NCBI RefSeq assembly: GCF_900094575.1 | Contig: NZ_FMAE01000012.1 | Coordinates: forward strand, 1-64,000 | Length of the DNA stretch: 64,000 nt | Direction: 5' to 3' | From: Bradyrhizobium yuanmingense | GTDB taxonomy: Bacteria > Pseudomonadota > Alphaproteobacteria > Rhizobiales > Xanthobacteraceae | In this document: positions 34,307 through 41,667 of the stretch, one piece after another | How positions within the stretch are numbered: the stretch's first letter is position 1 | Layout of the letters: every line of letters begins with the position of its first letter | Program-made: the position numbers and the translations under genes | Notes under the pieces: model-generated | Database searches by the model: none | What the model was told of the DNA's origin: nothing | What the model saw: the letters and a program-made list of their open reading frames with translations, nothing else

Positions 34307-34661
34307 TGCGGGGCCCCGGACCGGCCTTGCAGGCCGAGTCGATTGTTGTGGTTAGGAGCCACAGCATCTGGTCCGGCTAAATTGCCCGAAGATTGCAAGG
34401 TGCGATCGGATGCTCCCCAGGGCCATGTCCGGCGCTGGCAGGCACGCCCGCCGGATCAACATTGCCCCAACATTGCACCGCCGCGATCACGCCCTCAAAA
34501 ACGTGACGGGCCGTGCCCGCGCGCTCACCCGGTCCTGCCTTTTATTCGCCAAGCTCGCTGCCTTTAAGGGAACCCTCGCGCACGAGCCGAAGCGCCAGAA
34601 TTCGGCCAGGGAGCGTCACGGTCAGGGTTTTGTTGCCCCAGCAGAGTCAAGGACGACCCGC
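34307..34661. other. 355-bp divergent promoter region of the MipA and two-component operons
   Basis: No ORF is supported. The region holds two copies of a 17-base direct-repeat operator at 34381 and 34461, and a purine-rich AAGGA ribosome site just before the GTG start of the response regulator. Confidence 0.55.
34381..34477. promoter_or_regulatory. Duplicated direct-repeat operator, ATTGCCCNAANATTGCA
   Basis: ATTGCCCNAANATTGCA occurs at 34381-34397 and again at 34461-34477, exactly 80 bases apart. Each copy has two ATTGC half-sites 11 bases apart, one helical turn, the usual layout for OmpR/PhoB-type dimers. The region lies between the MipA operon and its divergent two-component system. Confidence 0.65.
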
Positions 34662-35342
34662 GTGCGCTCCCTCGTGATCGAAGACGAACCACAGATCGGC
34701 GCCTATGTCAGCCGGCTGCTCGGGCAATTGCACGGCATCGTCGACCTCGTCGGCTCGATCGCCGATGCCCGCCAGGCACTGAACAATTTCAAGTATGATC
34801 TGGCGATCGTCGACCGGATGCTACCCGACGGAGATGCGCTCCAGGTGGTCACGGCGCTGAGCCAATCGGCGGAGCGGCCCGCAATCATCATGCTGACGTC
34901 CAAGGACGCCAAGGAGGATGTCGTCGAAGGGCTCAATGGCGGGGCCGACGATTATCTCGGCAAGCCGTTCGAGCCGCAGGAGCTGCTTGCGCGCGTGCGC
35001 GCGGTGCTGCGCCGGCCTCGGCTGCTGGCCCCATCGGTGCTGTCGCTCGGCAACGTCGAGTTGCACCTCGGCAGCAACGAGGCGGTAGTCGCCGACACCA
35101 GGATCCTGCTGCGCCGGCGCGAGGCGCTGATCCTGGGGGCGCTGCTGATGCGGCGCGACCGCGTCATCACCCGCGCCGCCCTGATCGAGGAGATCTACGG
35201 CTTCGACGACGAGATCGAGTCCAACACGCTTGAGGCGCAGGTCTCGCGCTTGCGCAAGAAACTGGCCGAACTTGGCGGCGACGTCGAGATCCGCAGCATG
35301 CGGGGCATCGGCTACATCCTGCGGCTGGCAACGCCGCGATGA
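34662..35342 (+). CDS. OmpR-family response regulator
   Basis: The 226-residue protein starts at a GTG (34662), preceded by AAGGA, and begins VRSLVIEDEPQIGAYV; longer in-frame starts would add a non-family tail. The receiver domain has the acidic pair IEDE, phospho-acceptor Asp in LAIVDRMLPDGDAL and Lys in LGKPFEP. The C-terminal winged helix (about 130-222) shows RRREALILGALLMRRDRVI and LEAQVSRLRKKL. It overlaps the sensor kinase gene by four bases. Divergent operators point to control of the MipA operon and itself (inference). Confidence 0.93.
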   Translation: MRSLVIEDEPQIGAYVSRLLGQLHGIVDLVGSIADARQALNNFKYDLAIVDRMLPDGDALQVVTALSQSAERPAIIMLTSKDAKEDVVEGLNGGADDYLGKPFEPQELLARVRAVLRRPRLLAPSVLSLGNVELHLGSNEAVVADTRILLRRREALILGALLMRRDRVITRAALIEEIYGFDDEIESNTLEAQVSRLRKKLAELGGDVEIRSMRGIGYILRLATPR

Positions 35343-36703
35343 AGTCAATCGCCCGAACCTTTGCGTTCTCGCTCGGTATCGCCGCCACCACGATCTTCCT
35401 GATCATGCTTGGCCTCTTCATATGGCGTTACCCGACGGAGGAGCGCGAGTTCAGGGCCTGCCAGGTCGTGGCGGCCGTTCTCGATCGCGCGACGGTGATC
35501 GAAGGGCAAAGACTGATAATACGCTCGACTCCTGCGCTCGAGGAATTGAAGCTGGACAGCCCAAACCTCTGGTACGTGGTGTCCGCGGGCGACCTGCTCA
35601 GCGAGTACGGCAGCGAACACCGGCCTCCCCTTCCCTTCGTGCTGCCCTACCACGGGCCCATCGGCTCGTCCGTTTTCAGCACGCTCGACCAGAAGAGCAC
35701 CTTCTGTCTTTCCGCCGTGCAACGGGGCCCGTTGCGGCTCGCGATGATGGTCGGCGAGCCTCAGGTTCGCTTTGGCCGGATTGCAAGGACTTTTCTCCTC
35801 CGCAGGGTCTTTTCGATCGCCCTGGTGGCGCTGGCCTTTGCCGCGACCGTCGCCATCGGTTCAGCGCTTGCCGCACGTTTCGTCTCTCGCAGCATCGAGC
35901 GGGTGGCGCGTCGCGCGCTCGCGATCGACCCCTCGGCGCCGCAAGGTTTGATATCGCTGTCCGAGGTCCCTCGCGAGTTGAAGCCGCTGGTCGAGGCGCT
36001 GAACCGCGCTTTCGGCGAGATCGACGCCTATATCAGGATGCAGCGCCGCTTCCTCGGCAATGCCGCCCATCAGCTTCGCACGCCGCTGACGCTGCTGCGC
36101 GCCAAGATCGAGGACGTGCCCGAGCCGGCCCTGAAGGCCGAGCTGGTGCGCGACGTCCGCCGGCTGACCTCGCTGGTCTCCGCGATGCTGGACCTGGCGC
36201 GATTGCAAAATCATGCGATCGAGAAGCGGCCGATCGATCTTGCCCAGATCACGCTGGACGTGCTGGCCGATTTCAGCCCGTCGGCGCTGGACGCCGGCAT
36301 CGAGCTTGCGCTCGAGCACGAGGGAAGAGGTCCCTTCGTGGTGCAGGGCGTAGACGCTGCGATCCGAAGTGCACTTGCCAATCTCGTCGGCAACGCGCTC
36401 ATCCACGCCCATGGCGCGCGGCGCATCGTCGCCACGATCGGCTGCGATGGCGTGGCTATTCACGATGATGGCGCGGGCCTGCCCGACGGCGCCGAACACA
36501 GGCTGACCGAGCCGTTTCAGACCGGCAACGCCGCAGGTGCAGGCGCCGGTCTCGGCCTGTCGATCGTCCGCGAGATCATGGCGGCGCATGGCGGGGAGCT
36601 GGTCGTCGCTTCCGCGCCCGGCTACGGCACGACGATGCGCCTGCGCTTTGCCGCGGCCGCCGCGCCGGCGAGATCTGCGCAGTTCGATCTGCAAGAGCAT
36701 TGA
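35339..36703 (+). CDS. Two-component sensor histidine kinase
   Basis: The 454-residue protein has TM1 at about 8-29, an extracytoplasmic sensor loop of roughly 120 residues with two Cys, TM2 at about 160-183, a HAMP-like stretch, a HisKA domain with His244 in AAHQLRTPLTLL, and an HATPase domain with ANLVGNALIHAH, DDGAGLPDG and AGLGLSIV. It starts at the ATGA overlap with the response regulator gene and phosphorylates that regulator. The signal is unknown; the divergent outer-membrane operon suggests envelope stress or a cationic/cell-wall signal (inference). Confidence 0.92.
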   Translation: MKSIARTFAFSLGIAATTIFLIMLGLFIWRYPTEEREFRACQVVAAVLDRATVIEGQRLIIRSTPALEELKLDSPNLWYVVSAGDLLSEYGSEHRPPLPFVLPYHGPIGSSVFSTLDQKSTFCLSAVQRGPLRLAMMVGEPQVRFGRIARTFLLRRVFSIALVALAFAATVAIGSALAARFVSRSIERVARRALAIDPSAPQGLISLSEVPRELKPLVEALNRAFGEIDAYIRMQRRFLGNAAHQLRTPLTLLRAKIEDVPEPALKAELVRDVRRLTSLVSAMLDLARLQNHAIEKRPIDLAQITLDVLADFSPSALDAGIELALEHEGRGPFVVQGVDAAIRSALANLVGNALIHAHGARRIVATIGCDGVAIHDDGAGLPDGAEHRLTEPFQTGNAAGAGAGLGLSIVREIMAAHGGELVVASAPGYGTTMRLRFAAAAAPARSAQFDLQEH

Positions 36704-36748
36704 GCGGGCGCATCGCGCGCTTTTCGCGAAACCGTCCGGAAACATTGG

Positions 36749-36772
36749 CGCGGAAAACGTCTTCCGCGTTTC
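36749..36772 (+). terminator. Terminator after the two-component operon
   Basis: Stem CGCGGAA/TTCCGCG (36749-36755 with 36762-36768), loop AACGTC, is followed by TTTC. It lies 46 bases after the kinase stop. Confidence 0.6.
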
Positions 36773-36896
36773 GTCCCTTCGCATCACGCAATCAATATCT
36801 GCGCCGAAGACAACGGGAATGTTCGCGCGCGGGCGAACCTGTTCTGCCATCGCGGCGACCAAACCTCCGATTGACATCTTCCACGGAGATTTTCCA

Positions 36897-37166
36897 ATGC
36901 GTGTTCTCTCGATGATTGCCGTTGCCGGCGCCATGATTGCGAGCTCGGCCGCCGCGTTCGCCAGCGAGCTTCCCTCCTACGAAGTGACGTCGTTTCCGAT
37001 CACGACAACGCAAGTGCAAGTGCTCGGCGGCGCCGGCGTCCAGGAGCAGTCTGCGAGCCCCGCGATGATCGTCGCCGGCATGCCGGCCTCGCCCGTGCAG
37101 GTCGCCGTGCTGTCGCCGCGGATCAAGCAGCTCGCGAGCGCGGGTTCGAACAACCAGGCGCGCTAA
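36897..37166 (+). CDS. Small exported protein of unknown function
   Basis: The 89-residue product starts with a clear signal peptide (MRVLSMIAVAGAMIASSAAAFAS, cleavage near AFAS-EL). The mature part of about 65 residues is Val/Ser/Gln/Ala-rich with no Cys and no family I know. GGAG eight bases before the ATG supports the start. It follows the two-component operon but is separated from it by a likely terminator. Confidence 0.7.
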   Translation: MRVLSMIAVAGAMIASSAAAFASELPSYEVTSFPITTTQVQVLGGAGVQEQSASPAMIVAGMPASPVQVAVLSPRIKQLASAGSNNQAR

Positions 37167-37223
37167 GCTTGGCGTTGTCGTTCCGGCTCGGCGCTCCGCG
37201 CCGGCCGGAATGGCCACGCGCCT

Positions 37224-37577
37224 CTACGTCATGCTGCCCGGCATGAAGCAGCGCACGCGCGGATGACCGTCGATATAGTGCTTCCACACCATGGTGCGGC
37301 CGATCTTGTTCGGGACGGTGATCACGGCGCCGTCAGGCACCACGACCCACTCGTCGTCGATGCGCACGCGGTAGCGACCGCGATCGGACTCCCAATCGAC
37401 GTCGGCGATGACGTAGCCGTCGGCATCCGAGCAGCATAGCCCGAACTCGCTACGCAGACTCTCGAACCAGGGTTTCAGGGGCGAGTTGGCGAAGCGGCCG
37501 TCGTCGCGCGCCAGCGCCGCATGCGTCAGAACCGCCAGCCCCAGCAGCACGGCGGCACACTGTCTTGCACGTTTCAT
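37224..37577 (-). CDS. Small exported Cys-containing protein
   Basis: The 117-residue protein begins MKRARQCAAVLLGLAVLTHAALA, a signal peptide. The mature part has the block SEFGLCCSDADGYVIADVDWE, a DEWVVVPDGAVI strand and a C-terminal RCFMPGSMT, typical of small periplasmic proteins widespread in bradyrhizobia but without known function. A GGAG site five bases upstream supports the start at 37577 over 37613. Confidence 0.72.
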   Translation of the reverse strand: MKRARQCAAVLLGLAVLTHAALARDDGRFANSPLKPWFESLRSEFGLCCSDADGYVIADVDWESDRGRYRVRIDDEWVVVPDGAVITVPNKIGRTMVWKHYIDGHPRVRCFMPGSMT

Positions 37578-37834
37578 GTGGTCTCCGCGGTCGAAGTGAT
37601 CACCGCGGGGCAAACGCTGCCGTCCGCCTTCCGCATGGTGCGCGGCAGGCGTGGAGACGGCGACTCGCTCCCCCAGCAGCTTTGCCGACAGCTATGCAAA
37701 TCCAGCGCCAGCGCGCATTCCGGGGAACTACTGGAGGGCGCCCGAGGCACGTTCGCCCTTCGGCGAAGGTGGCCGCACAGGCTGGAGACGCTGCGCTAGG
37801 ACCATTGAGACCGCGCAGCGCGCGGCTTGCGCCC

Positions 37835-38428
37835 TTACTGCTTTGCCGGCGCCATCATCGCGCCGCCCTTCTTCGCCGCGGGCGTCGGTTGCTTGGCGGC
37901 AGCAGCCTGCGCGGGCAAGTATTTTGCGACGATGGCAGGATCGACCTGCGCGATGTTGGCATCGGGCAGGCGCGTCCAGGTCTCGTCCTTGCCGAGCAGC
38001 GCGATGCCGAGATAGCCGCGCAACGTCAGGGTCTGACCGTCGGGGCTGACCCGCATGTTGGCCTTCCAGATCTGGCCGTCGCGCGGATTGAGCACGTTGC
38101 CGCCCTCGTACTTCAATCCTTCGCGCTTCATGTCGCGGACGAAGGAGATGCCGAGCACCCGAGCGTTCTTGCGATCGTCGGTGCACTTGGAGCAGACCTC
38201 GTTCGGGTCGTCGGTTGGCCGCGGGAAGGTCTTTGCGATTACGCCTTCGAAGACGCCGTTGCGATCTACGAAGAGGAACCATCCGACCGTCCTGCCGTCT
38301 TCGACCTTCTGCCAAAGGCCCGCCGCAGTGGGCTCGGCGGTCTGCGCCGCGCACGGCGTCACGATCGCGAGCGACAATGCGAGCGCCAGGAAGGAGGGCA
38401 GCCGAAAGCTGGAAACGAGAGTCCGCAT
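37835..38428 (-). CDS. DUF2147 exported protein
   Basis: The 197-residue protein has a signal peptide (MRTLVSSFRLPSFLALALSL, cleaved near CAAQ) and the DUF2147 pattern: GLWQKVEDGRTVGWFLF, GVIAKTFPRP, CSKCTDDRKNARVLGISF, GGNVLNPRDGQIWKANM and LRGYLGIALLGKDETW. The Cys pair in CSKC is conserved in the family. The C-terminal 40 residues are Ala/Gln/Lys/Pro low complexity. The start at 38428 is chosen because AAGGTG precedes it and it gives the signal peptide. Function unknown. Confidence 0.82.
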   Translation of the reverse strand: MRTLVSSFRLPSFLALALSLAIVTPCAAQTAEPTAAGLWQKVEDGRTVGWFLFVDRNGVFEGVIAKTFPRPTDDPNEVCSKCTDDRKNARVLGISFVRDMKREGLKYEGGNVLNPRDGQIWKANMRVSPDGQTLTLRGYLGIALLGKDETWTRLPDANIAQVDPAIVAKYLPAQAAAAKQPTPAAKKGGAMMAPAKQ

Positions 38429-38440
38429 TATGATCACCTT

Positions 38441-38516
38441 GCTGAGCCAATCACCTTTGCTGAGCCAAGACTTCGCAGAGCCAAACTGTGCTAAGCCAAA
38501 AACCTGGCCAAGCCTA
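38441..38516. repeat. Short degenerate tandem repeats (GCTGAGCCAA type)
   Basis: GCTGAGCCAA occurs twice and is followed by CAGAGCCAA and GCTAAGCCAA variants and GGCCAAGCC. The units lie between the DUF2147 gene and the ferredoxin reductase gene and can slip to change copy number. Confidence 0.55.
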
Positions 38517-38601
38517 TGACCGGAATGGCCGCAGACTACGGCGATTTCACGAACGGTTCCAGCACCAGAAACATGGGGCATCGCCGCCCCGAACGCTTCC
38601 G

Positions 38602-39630
38602 TCAGTTGACACCGAGCTTCTTTTGCAGGCTGGAGGACGAGGTCGTGTATTGGAACACGAGCCGCTTCTCCGGATAGACATAGCGATGGGCTTTTTGCGA
38701 CATCAGCGCGCCCTCGTGGAAGCCGCACAGGATCAACTTGATCTTGCCGGGATAGGTGTTGATGTCGCCGATCGCGAAGATGCCCGGCACATTGGTCTCG
38801 AACGCGGACGTCTCGACAGGCACCAGATTGTTCTCCAGCGCGATGCCCCAATTCGCGACCGGGCCGAGCTTCATGGTCAGCCCGAAGAACGGCAGCATGG
38901 TGTCGCAGGCGATTTCGGTGACGCTGTTGTCGTTGCCCTTGACGGTCGCGCCGGTGAGCTTTCCGTCAGCGCCGGAGAGCGCGGTGACCTGGCCGAGCCG
39001 CAGATCCATCTTGCCGCCGGCAACCAGCGCGCGCATCTGCTCGACACTATGGGGCGCGGCGCGAAACTCGTCGCGCCGATGCAGCAGCGTGATGCGCTTC
39101 GCAATCGGATGCAGATTGAGCGTCCAGTCGAGCGCGGAATCGCCGCCGCCGACGATTAGCACGCTCTTGCCGCGGAACGTCTCCATCTTGCGCACGGCGT
39201 AATGCACCGAGGTGCCTTCATAGGCCTCGATACCCGGTACCGGCGGGCGCTTGGGCTGGAACGAGCCGCCGCCGGCCGCGATCACCACCACCTTGCATTC
39301 GAACACCTTGCCGGCATCCGTGGTGCAGCGAAACAAGGGATCGCCGATCTTCTCCACGGTCTCGACCATCTCGCCGAGATGGAAGGTCGGATGAAACGGC
39401 TTGATCTGCTCCATCAGCGCGTCGGTCAGCCCCTGCCCCGAAACCTGGGGAATGCCGGGAATGTCGTAAATCGGCTTTTCCGGATAGAGCTCGGCACACT
39501 GGCCGCCGACCTTGTCGAGGATGTCGACGAAATGCGCCTTCATGTCGAGAAGGCCGAGCTCGAAGGCGGCGAACAGACCACACGGCCCGGCCCCAATAAT
39601 CAGCACATCGGTTTTGATCACGTCGCTCAT
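38602..39630 (-). CDS. Ferredoxin-NADP+ reductase, thioredoxin-reductase-like type
   Basis: The 342-residue flavoprotein has the FAD motif VLIIGAGPCGLFAAFELG, a second nucleotide motif SVLIVGGGDSALDW for NADPH and the C-terminal GIFAIGDINTYPG. The CxxC redox pair of thioredoxin reductase is absent, as in the TrxB-like FNR family of Bacillus YumC and Rhodopseudomonas. It transfers electrons between NADPH and ferredoxin or flavodoxin. A 2Fe-2S ferredoxin gene lies 780 bases away on the same strand, upstream of it, with a rightward thioesterase gene between. Confidence 0.93.
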   Translation of the reverse strand: MSDVIKTDVLIIGAGPCGLFAAFELGLLDMKAHFVDILDKVGGQCAELYPEKPIYDIPGIPQVSGQGLTDALMEQIKPFHPTFHLGEMVETVEKIGDPLFRCTTDAGKVFECKVVVIAAGGGSFQPKRPPVPGIEAYEGTSVHYAVRKMETFRGKSVLIVGGGDSALDWTLNLHPIAKRITLLHRRDEFRAAPHSVEQMRALVAGGKMDLRLGQVTALSGADGKLTGATVKGNDNSVTEIACDTMLPFFGLTMKLGPVANWGIALENNLVPVETSAFETNVPGIFAIGDINTYPGKIKLILCGFHEGALMSQKAHRYVYPEKRLVFQYTTSSSSLQKKLGVN

Positions 39631-39812
39631 GTCGTCTCTTTATCGATCGTTATCGGTTGGACGGCGCCCGTTGGGCAGAGGTGACCCTGCCTGTCTAGCC
39701 AACGGGGATGGAACAGGAAAGGCATAAAAGCGGGATCGCCCCGCAGCCGCGCCCACTTGCCGGGCCAAAATAACTGGGCTGTAACGAGGATGGATATGAC
39801 GGAGATCAATCG

Positions 39813-40280
39813 GTGAACGCACCAGCCCGCCTCGACACGACCCCGCGCCTTGAGGACTTTCCGTTTCGCCTCAGCGACAACGTCCGGTTCGGCGACCTAG
39901 ACCCGAACCAGCACGTCAACAACGCGGTCTATGCCACATATTTCGAGACCGGCCGTGTCACGCTGATGAAGCTTCCCGAATACGGGCTGACCCCGCCGGG
40001 GCTCGCCTGGATCATGGTGCGGCTCGACATGCATTTTCGCGCCGAGCTGCACTGGCCCGGCTCGATCGAGCTCGGCCTCGGCGTGGTCAAGCTCGGGCGA
40101 ACGTCGGTGACATTCGAGCAGGTCGTGTTCTCGAACGGCACGTGCATTGCGTCGGCGACGTCGGTCGGCGTTCTGCTCGACGAGGCGACGCGCCGACCGG
40201 CGCCGCTGACCGCAGAGGTGATCGAGAAGCTCAGACCCTGGCACAAGCGCGGCATCGAGGTCGCGCCGCCGAGCATTTAG
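39813..40280 (+). CDS. 4HBT-family acyl-CoA thioesterase
   Basis: The 155-residue hotdog-fold protein has the signature RFGDLDPNQHVNNAVYATYFE, with the catalytic Asp in the DxNxHVNN block, and a C-terminal helix. It probably hydrolyses an acyl-CoA; the chain is not readable. GGAG eight bases upstream supports a GTG start at 39813. It is oriented opposite to its reductase and ferredoxin neighbours. The stop codon (TAG) overlaps the start of an AGCATGATC repeat. Confidence 0.87.
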   Translation: MNAPARLDTTPRLEDFPFRLSDNVRFGDLDPNQHVNNAVYATYFETGRVTLMKLPEYGLTPPGLAWIMVRLDMHFRAELHWPGSIELGLGVVKLGRTSVTFEQVVFSNGTCIASATSVGVLLDEATRRPAPLTAEVIEKLRPWHKRGIEVAPPSI

Positions 40281-40328
40281 AGCATGATCCGGAAATGTGT
40301 GTAGCGGTTTTCCGAAAAGATCATGCTC
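40280..40328. repeat. AGCATGATC inverted repeat at the thioesterase stop codon
   Basis: GAGCATGATC (40280-40289) and GATCATGCTC (40319-40328) flank a 29-base centre with GGAAA/TTTCC pairing. The element begins at the last base of the thioesterase stop codon. Confidence 0.8.
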
Positions 40329-40339
40329 AAACAATAACC

Positions 40340-40380
40340 TAAAGCGCGATGACGATTCATCCTAATCGCATCGCGCTTTA
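40340..40380. repeat. TAAAGCGCGATG inverted repeat
   Basis: Perfect 12-base arms (40340-40351 with 40369-40380) surround a 17-base centre. It follows the AGCATGATC repeat after 11 bases and could form a hairpin between the convergent thioesterase and ferredoxin genes. Confidence 0.75.
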
Positions 40381-40410
40381 GTCGACTTGGACAGTCTGCT
40401 TGGAGACGGA

Positions 40411-40731
40411 TCAGGCCTGGCGCTCGGGCGTCGCCACGACGAGGCCGTCGAGCTCGTCGGAGACCTTGATCTGGCAAGACAGGCGCGAATTCGGGCGCAC
40501 GTCGAAGCCGAAGTCGAGCATGTCCTCTTCCATCGGCGTCGGGCTGCCGACCTTCTCGCGCCAGGCTTCGTCGACATAGACATGGCAGGTTGCGCAGGCG
40601 CAGGCGCCGCCGCATTCGGCCTCGATGCCGGGAATGCTGTTGCGGATCGCAGCTTCCATCACGGTTGCGCCGTTCTCGATTTCCACCGTGCGGGTTTCGC
40701 CCTTGTGGTCGACAAAGTGAATCTTGGCCAT
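40411..40731 (-). CDS. 2Fe-2S ferredoxin, adrenodoxin/putidaredoxin type
   Basis: The 106-residue protein carries the 2Fe-2S ligands in the pattern C-x5-C-x2-C (ECGGACACATCHVY) and a fourth Cys in RLSCQIKV. The acidic DEAWREKVGSPTPMEEDML surface between them is usual for partners of a ferredoxin reductase. The start at 40731 (MAKIHF) is taken although the frame is open to 40860. It can accept electrons from the reductase encoded nearby; such ferredoxins serve P450s, ring hydroxylases or Fe-S assembly, and the real partner is unknown. Confidence 0.93.
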   Translation of the reverse strand: MAKIHFVDHKGETRTVEIENGATVMEAAIRNSIPGIEAECGGACACATCHVYVDEAWREKVGSPTPMEEDMLDFGFDVRPNSRLSCQIKVSDELDGLVVATPERQA

Positions 40732-40810
40732 GTGTGCTCGTGCTGCCGCGGTGCTTTGAATGAAGGAGGGTCCCGGCTGTCCTATAACGGGTCGGTCAGC
40801 CCGGCGCCAT

Positions 40811-40865
40811 AGCGTTTTGAAGTCAAATGATTCCCGCTTTGCGGGAAGAAAACGCGTCAAAACAA
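40811..40865. repeat. Diverged copy of the TAAAGCG/ACGCGTCA repeat
   Basis: The sequence runs from AGCGTTTTGAAG to AAAACGCGTCAAAAC and contains a small CCCGC/GCGGG hairpin. It shares the ACGCGTCA end with the copies at 17765 and 32612 but differs inside. It lies upstream of the ferredoxin start. Confidence 0.6.
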
Positions 40866-40896
40866 GCGACTAGAGCCCGGCTCCGGACGTATCGGC

Positions 40897-41271
40897 TCAA
40901 CGCTTCAGCATCGCCGCGATGGCAGCGCGGGCCTCGGCCACCGCCTCTTTCAGCGCGGCGAAGGCGTGGGGCCGGCCATGGCCGGTCCGGATCGCAGTCT
41001 CCAGGCTGGCAGCGGCATCAGCGACCGCAAAGGCGCCGATCCCGCGCGCCGAACCCTTGAGCTTGTGCGCAAGCGTGCCGGTCTCGGCCGGCAATGCGGT
41101 CATCGCCGCGAGCAGACGGGCCGCCTGCTCTGCGAACATGGCCAGCACTTCCTGCTCCAGCTCAGCGTCGCCGAGCGTCATTCGAGAGAGGTGATCGAGG
41201 TCGAGCGGGCTGTCGATGGGCGCAAGCGGGGGCGAAGGCATCCAGTCCATCCCTTGCAGTTCAGGCGTCAT
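40897..41271 (-). CDS. Orphan HPt (histidine phosphotransfer) protein
   Basis: The 124-residue protein is an HPt domain: about 30 disordered residues, then helices with the phospho-His motif LAHKLKGSARGIGAFAVADAA (His about 69) and a final Ala-rich helix. HPt proteins pass phosphate between receiver domains in phosphorelays. No kinase or regulator gene is adjacent, so the partner is not known; hybrid kinases such as the one at 62135 are possible donors only in principle. The start is not well fixed, and an internal ATG at 41250 is possible. Confidence 0.83.
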   Translation of the reverse strand: MTPELQGMDWMPSPPLAPIDSPLDLDHLSRMTLGDAELEQEVLAMFAEQAARLLAAMTALPAETGTLAHKLKGSARGIGAFAVADAAASLETAIRTGHGRPHAFAALKEAVAEARAAIAAMLKR

Positions 41272-41667
41272 GGCGCAGGCCCCGGCTTCGCGCGACGGCC
41301 GCCGGTCCGGCGGTCAGATTCCCCTCACCCAAGCATGGAAATGGTTAACGAAATGTTTGGGGGATTTGACGCAGATCCGCCGGTTTATTGACGAAAAGTT
41401 GCCGCAATTGGCCGAGTCCGGTTGAGAATTGCGTTGATTGCTAAGGCGTTACGGCGCGATCCTGTTAACGATGATTAAGAATGTCTTAATCGCGGGCATT
41501 TCATTCGCGACGCTCTGCCAATAGGATGTTGCAGAAATTGGCGGACAAGCCGTCCGGGTGGGGACGGCTCGGAGATCCGCGCAAGCGGCATGATCCGGTC
41601 TGTGGGCTTGCGTCGCGCGCAGGGCTCGCGGGGGGACGCGTACAAGTAACGAGGGCTCGGACTGAAC
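41272..41667. other. 396-bp promoter region of the giant gene
   Basis: The region has AT-rich segments in an otherwise GC-rich setting, several TTAAC half-sites (41344, 41465), one complete CtrA box (41475-41489) and an AGCCGTCC/GGACGGCT hairpin (41548-41569). No supported ORF lies here. Confidence 0.6.
41475..41489 (+). promoter_or_regulatory. CtrA box upstream of the giant polar-ring-like gene
   Basis: TTAAGAATGTCTTAA is an exact TTAA-N7-TTAA and lies inside a palindrome GATTAAGA-ATG-TCTTAATC (41473-41491). It is about 180 bases upstream of the start codon. A second overlapping TTAA-N6-TTAA occurs just before it. Confidence 0.6.

Noticed and set aside
37614..37834. Remnant coding region between the small exported protein and the DUF2147 gene
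   Set aside because: The open frames are short, shift frame and show no family motif. Nothing was found beyond ordinary intergenic sequence.
41338..41391. A short plus-strand ORF (18 codons) in front of the giant gene
   Set aside because: It has no ribosome site, and it lies in a promoter region; chance is a sufficient explanation.
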